Source: Caldilineaceae bacterium
GTDB taxonomy: Bacteria; Chloroflexota; Anaerolineae; Caldilineales; Caldilineaceae
Length of the DNA: 9,292 bases
Reading direction: 5' to 3'
Assembly: GCA_026645635.1 (NCBI GenBank)
Contig: JAPKMV010000094.1
Coordinates: forward strand, 1 to 9,292
A program made the position numbers and the translations under genes. The notes below the pieces were generated by a model. It had not been told where the DNA came from, made no database searches, and saw only the letters and a list, made by a program, of their open reading frames with translations. Position 1 is the stretch's first letter. Every line of letters begins with the position of its first letter. Shown here one piece after another: positions 6,969 to 9,292 of this stretch.

Positions 6969-7030
6969 GGGTTTGATGTCGTGGGGCCTTGGGGTAATCG
7001 AACCCCAAGACCCTAAACCATCAAAACCCC
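6968..7030. repeat. G-rich imperfect inverted repeat after pncC
   Basis: Arms 6968-6995 and 7002-7030 pair at 22 of 28 positions with one bulged base, around a 6-base loop. The left arm begins GGGGTTTGATG and ends CTTGGGGT; the right arm begins ACCCCAAG and ends CATCAAAACCCC. It starts on the last base of the pncC stop codon. It is unrelated in sequence to the ATAGACC repeats. It could be a hairpin terminator or a second intergenic repeat family; no T-run follows. Confidence 0.8.
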
Positions 7031-7054
7031 ACCCTTGAAAGGGCATGACACACT

Positions 7055-7324
7055 ATGAATCAAGAATTGCTTGTCAATGAAACTGTCTCCGCGCTGGTGC
7101 GGGTGATGCCCAGCGGCGCAGTGCAGCCGACCTCCTTTATCTGGCGCGACCGAACGCGCTACGTCGACACAATTGGCCGGCAGTGGGAGGAGCGGGTGGC
7201 GGGTCAGACGCTGCGCTGCTACATGGTGCAGGCGGTCGATGGCAACACCTTCGAGCTGCGTTGGAACCCGGACGGCAACCAATGGACGCTGCATCGCGCC
7301 TGGCTGCGCGCGGCTGTGGCGTAA
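7055..7324 (+). CDS. Small hypothetical protein (possibly DUF6504-like)
   Basis: An 89-residue soluble protein with no signal peptide or membrane segment. The central part, PTSFIWRDRTRYVDTIGRQW, then TLRCYMVQA and TFELRWNPDGNQWTLHRAW, suggests a small beta-rich fold of alternating strands. The pattern (P-x-x-F-x-W-R at the start, Trp/Tyr strands, R-x-W near the end) recalls DUF6504 proteins of Actinobacteria and other phyla, but I hold this only loosely. The ATG at 7055 has a weak AAGGG about 11 bases upstream, within a small CCCTT/AAGGG hairpin at 7032-7043. The gene lies between two different repeats (6968-7030 and 7333-7425), which set it apart from both neighbours. Codon use looks like that of its neighbours. 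Function is unknown. Confidence 0.7.
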   Translation: MNQELLVNETVSALVRVMPSGAVQPTSFIWRDRTRYVDTIGRQWEERVAGQTLRCYMVQAVDGNTFELRWNPDGNQWTLHRAWLRAAVA

Positions 7325-7332
7325 AGAGGGTG

Positions 7333-7425
7333 ATAGACCGCGGATTGAGCGGATTTGGCGGATTTGCGCGGATGAAATCAAAAAATCCGCGTGAATCCGT
7401 CGCATCCGCTCAATCCGCGGTCTAT
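7333..7425. repeat. ATAGACC inverted repeat, copy 4
   Basis: A 93-bp element with perfectly complementary 22-bp outer arms (7333-7354 and 7404-7425). Compared with copy 3, two adjacent arm positions differ (TG to GA at 15-16) and the opposite arm carries the matching change, so pairing is kept. It lies 8 bases after the TAA of the small protein gene and 26 bases before the nnrE ATG. Here no gene takes its stop codon from the repeat. Confidence 0.92.
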
Positions 7426-7451
7426 CCTTCCAGCGAAATGAGTGAGGCGTT

Positions 7452-8231
7452 ATGACCACACAACTGACTGTGCCCGTGCTTGTGCCAACTGTCACCACGG
7501 CGCAGATGCAAGAAGTCGACCGGCTGATGGTGGCGGAGTACCACGTCACGCTCTTGCAGATGATGGAAAACGCGGGGCGGGCGCTGGCGACGCTGGCGCA
7601 GCAGATGCTGGAGGAGGACATCGTAGATCGTCCTATTGTCGTGCTGGCTGGACGGGGCGCTAATGGCGGCGGCGGCCTCTGCGCGGCGCGCCATCTGCTC
7701 AACTGGGGCGCCGCAGTGCAGGTCGTCTGCTCCTACCCGGCGGAGGCGTACACGGGCGCCCCTGCGCAGCAACTGGCCGCGCTGCAGGCAGTGGGTGCAC
7801 CGTTGGCCTGGGCCGAGGATGGCTGGGAACTCCCGCCGGCGGATTTGCTGATCGACGCCGTGATCGGTTACGGGCTGCGCGGCGACCCGCGTGGGCCGGC
7901 GCGCAACCTGGTGCAGCTCGCCAACAGCAGCGCGGCGCCGATCCTCAGCCTGGACACGCCCAGCGGCGTCGACACCGGCAGCGGCCAATGCTACACCCCG
8001 CACATCCGCGCGGCGGCGACGCTCACGCTGGCGCTGCCCAAGCAGGGCTTTCGCCGCGCCGACGCGGTGGCCGCCGCCGGCGATCTCTACCTGGCCGACA
8101 TCGGCGTCCCACCCGAGCTGTACGCACAGCTTGGCTTCGTCGTCCCGCGCTTGTTTGCCCGTAGCCCACTCGTGCGATTAGACGTGATCAAGGACGAAAT
8201 TTGGTGCGAACTGGAAACGAACGTCTGGTAG
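7452..8231 (+). CDS. nnrE: NAD(P)H-hydrate epimerase (YjeF N-terminal domain, stand-alone)
   Basis: A 259-residue YjeF_N protein. The family interconverts R and S forms of NAD(P)HX, the hydrated damaged cofactor, so that the NnrD dehydratase can restore NAD(P)H. Visible blocks are [10 protein letters not shown] (37-46), [19 protein letters not shown] (64-82, the nucleotide-binding loop), [13 protein letters not shown] (132-144, with the conserved Asp135), [14 protein letters not shown] (165-178) and LALPKQGF (193-200). In the loop the common GNNGGDG reads GANGGGG, losing an Asn and an Asp. After VADIGVP-like residues (215-220) there is a roughly 39-residue tail ending in Trp, not part of the domain. 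The NnrD domain, often fused in bacteria, is absent. GAGG lies four bases before the ATG. The stop is followed directly by the DUF456 gene, indicating an operon. Confidence 0.9.
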   Translation: MTTQLTVPVLVPTVTTAQMQEVDRLMVAEYHVTLLQMMENAGRALATLAQQMLEEDIVDRPIVVLAGRGANGGGGLCAARHLLNWGAAVQVVCSYPAEAYTGAPAQQLAALQAVGAPLAWAEDGWELPPADLLIDAVIGYGLRGDPRGPARNLVQLANSSAAPILSLDTPSGVDTGSGQCYTPHIRAAATLTLALPKQGFRRADAVAAAGDLYLADIGVPPELYAQLGFVVPRLFARSPLVRLDVIKDEIWCELETNVW

Positions 8232-8237
8232 TTGCGC

Positions 8238-8747
8238 ATGAATGAACTCACTCTTTGGCACATCGTCGGCTACGGATTGATTGCAGTGGGGCTGGCCGGC
8301 TCGCTGCTGCCGCTCCTGCCTGGCCCGCTGTTGATCTGGCTGGGCGCGCTGGCATGGGCAGTGGACGGCGGGCTGGAGCCGCTGGACTGGGCGCTGGTGG
8401 TTGTACTGGGGCTGCTGGCTGCAGCAGCCTGGGGCGCCGACATCTTCTTCACGACGGTGGCGACGCGGCGCGCCGGCGTCAGTTGGAAGGCGATCGGCGG
8501 CGCCATCGCAGGCGGCATTGTGGGCGGCATCTGGTTGAGTGGGCTGGCGGTGGTCGGCGCACTCTTCGGCGTGTTGATCGGCGCGCTGAGCGGCCTCTTT
8601 CTCGTGGAGACGCTCGACAAGCGCGACTGGCGCGCAGCCTGGCGCGGCGTCCGCTCCTACCTGGCGGGTTCGCTGCTGGCCACTGCCGCCGAATTTGGCA
8701 TTGCGCTGCTCATGGTCGGCCTCTTTATTGCCCGGGTGAACCTCTAG
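8238..8747 (+). CDS. DUF456 family integral membrane protein
   Basis: A 169-residue hydrophobic protein. Segments at about 9-38, 50-72, 84-120 (a Gly-rich hairpin, AIGGAIAGGIVGG and FGVLIGALSG) and 142-165 are probable membrane helices. The opening GLAGSLLPLLPGPLLIWLGALAWA is characteristic of DUF456, whose members have repeated Gly-zipper segments; no biochemical role is established. The ATG at 8238 is preferred, although a TTG at 8232 directly abuts the nnrE stop and is also possible; neither has a clear ribosome binding site, so translation is probably coupled to nnrE. The following thiN gene starts on the base after the stop. Confidence 0.85.
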   Translation: MNELTLWHIVGYGLIAVGLAGSLLPLLPGPLLIWLGALAWAVDGGLEPLDWALVVVLGLLAAAAWGADIFFTTVATRRAGVSWKAIGGAIAGGIVGGIWLSGLAVVGALFGVLIGALSGLFLVETLDKRDWRAAWRGVRSYLAGSLLATAAEFGIALLMVGLFIARVNL

Positions 8748-9292
8748 GTGCGCGGCGTCATCTTTGTCAACGGGCGCATCGACGACTACGCGGCCCTGGC
8801 GCGGTGGCTCCTGCCCGACGACCTGCTGATCGGCGCGGACGGCGGCACGCGCCACATCCTCGCCCTGGGATTGCAGCCGCAGCTTGTCGTCGGCGATCTC
8901 GATTCCCTGCCCGCCGCGACGGTGCAGGAACTCACTGCACGCGGCGTCGCCGTCGAGCGTCATCCCATCGACAAAGACCAGACTGACCTGGAATTGGCCA
9001 TCGAGTGCGCGCTGCGCCAGCCCGTGACAGAAGTGGTGTTGGTGGGTGCACTGGGTGGTCGCCTCGACCAGACGCTGGCCAATCTGCTGATCCTGGCGCA
9101 GCGCGCCTGGCCGCTGCCGCTGCGCATCGTCGAAGGCGACCAGGAAGCCTTTGTCGTGCGCGGCCCCGGTCGCGTCGTGCTGCATGGCGTCGTCGGCAGC
9201 ACCGTCAGCGCCATCCCGCTCAGCCCGGAGGTGACCGGCATCACCTACACCGGGCTGCAATATCCTCTCCACGGGGCCACGCTGCAGTTGGG
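8748..9292 (+). CDS. thiN: Thiamine pyrophosphokinase (3' end beyond window)
   Basis: The first 181 codons of a cytoplasmic enzyme that transfers pyrophosphate from ATP to thiamine, giving TPP; the family is about 210-220 residues, so some 85 percent is present. Signature blocks are all seen: ADGGTRH (30-36), VVGDLDSLP (47-55), DKDQTDLE (75-82), which binds Mg-ATP, and GGRLDQTLAN (103-112), which binds thiamine. The Asp residues of these blocks are intact. The C-terminal beta domain begins near residue 123 and is cut by the window end. The start is GTG at 8748, immediately after the TAG of the DUF456 gene, with no independent Shine-Dalgarno; initiation is probably by re-initiation or coupling. 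TPK is often regulated with thiamine uptake, but no TPP riboswitch is visible here, and the gene seems to depend on the nnrE transcript. Confidence 0.93.
   Translation, partial: MRGVIFVNGRIDDYAALARWLLPDDLLIGADGGTRHILALGLQPQLVVGDLDSLPAATVQELTARGVAVERHPIDKDQTDLELAIECALRQPVTEVVLVGALGGRLDQTLANLLILAQRAWPLPLRIVEGDQEAFVVRGPGRVVLHGVVGSTVSAIPLSPEVTGITYTGLQYPLHGATLQL

Noticed and set aside
3896..7425. CRISPR array made from the repeated ATCCGC-rich elements
   Set aside because: The copies are isolated, kilobases apart and self-complementary, with no regular spacers and no cas genes.
102..7425. Calling the ATAGACC repeats intrinsic terminators
   Set aside because: They make strong hairpins but lack a following T-run, and copies 3 and 4 precede genes that have no room for their own promoter, so full termination there is unlikely.
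8700..8760. TPP riboswitch controlling thiN
   Set aside because: The gene begins on the base after the preceding stop codon, leaving no leader, and no THI-box-like sequence is visible upstream.
8178..9272. A 364-codon minus-strand frame opposite DUF456 and thiN
   Set aside because: The plus strand carries intact thiamine pyrophosphokinase motifs and a DUF456 protein; the minus frame shows only low-complexity composition.

Overview
The window is a GC-rich bacterial chromosome segment that most resembles a member of the Chloroflexota (Caldilinea/Anaerolineae type). This is an inference from three things: the protein repertoire, a lipoprotein-dependent CUT1 sugar transporter, and two kinds of short intergenic repeat (a hairpin built of GCGGAT/ATCCGC units and a run of CAATCTC heptamers) of a style I associate with that phylum. 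No rRNA, tRNA, transposase or CRISPR array was seen.

Layout. Positions 1-105 are the 3' end of an AlkA-type DNA glycosylase. It converges on a leftward HAD phosphatase (140-733). A divergent promoter region (about 734-881) then leads into a rightward sugar ABC transporter operon: a lipoprotein solute-binding domain that is truncated and fused in frame to a MalF-type permease (882-2987), followed by a MalG-type permease (2995-3855). No ATPase gene is present. A leftward membrane-anchored coiled-coil protein with an SdrD-B-like domain (3982-4797) converges on the transporter. From 5107 everything reads rightward: a THUMP-like class I methyltransferase (5107-6339), PncC/CinA C-terminal NMN amidase (6465-6968), a small unrecognised protein (7055-7324), NAD(P)H-hydrate epimerase NnrE (7452-8231), a DUF456 membrane protein (8238-8747), and thiamine pyrophosphokinase (8748 to beyond the window end).

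How the genes fit together. The transporter genes form one unit. The right half is a loose housekeeping cluster for cofactor salvage and repair: PncC deamidates NMN, NnrE repairs hydrated NAD(P)H, and thiN makes TPP. The last three genes are packed almost stop-to-start.

The most unusual features are at the DNA level. (1) The solute-binding/permease fusion passes through a CAATCTC heptamer array. Losing one 7-bp unit would end the binding protein at a TGA that overlaps the permease ATG. The fusion also looks topologically wrong for the protein family. (2) Four copies of an ATAGACC...GGTCTAT inverted repeat lie at gene 3' ends, and in four of six adjoining genes the TAG stop codon is supplied by the repeat terminus itself. 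A second, unrelated inverted repeat begins on the last base of the pncC stop codon.
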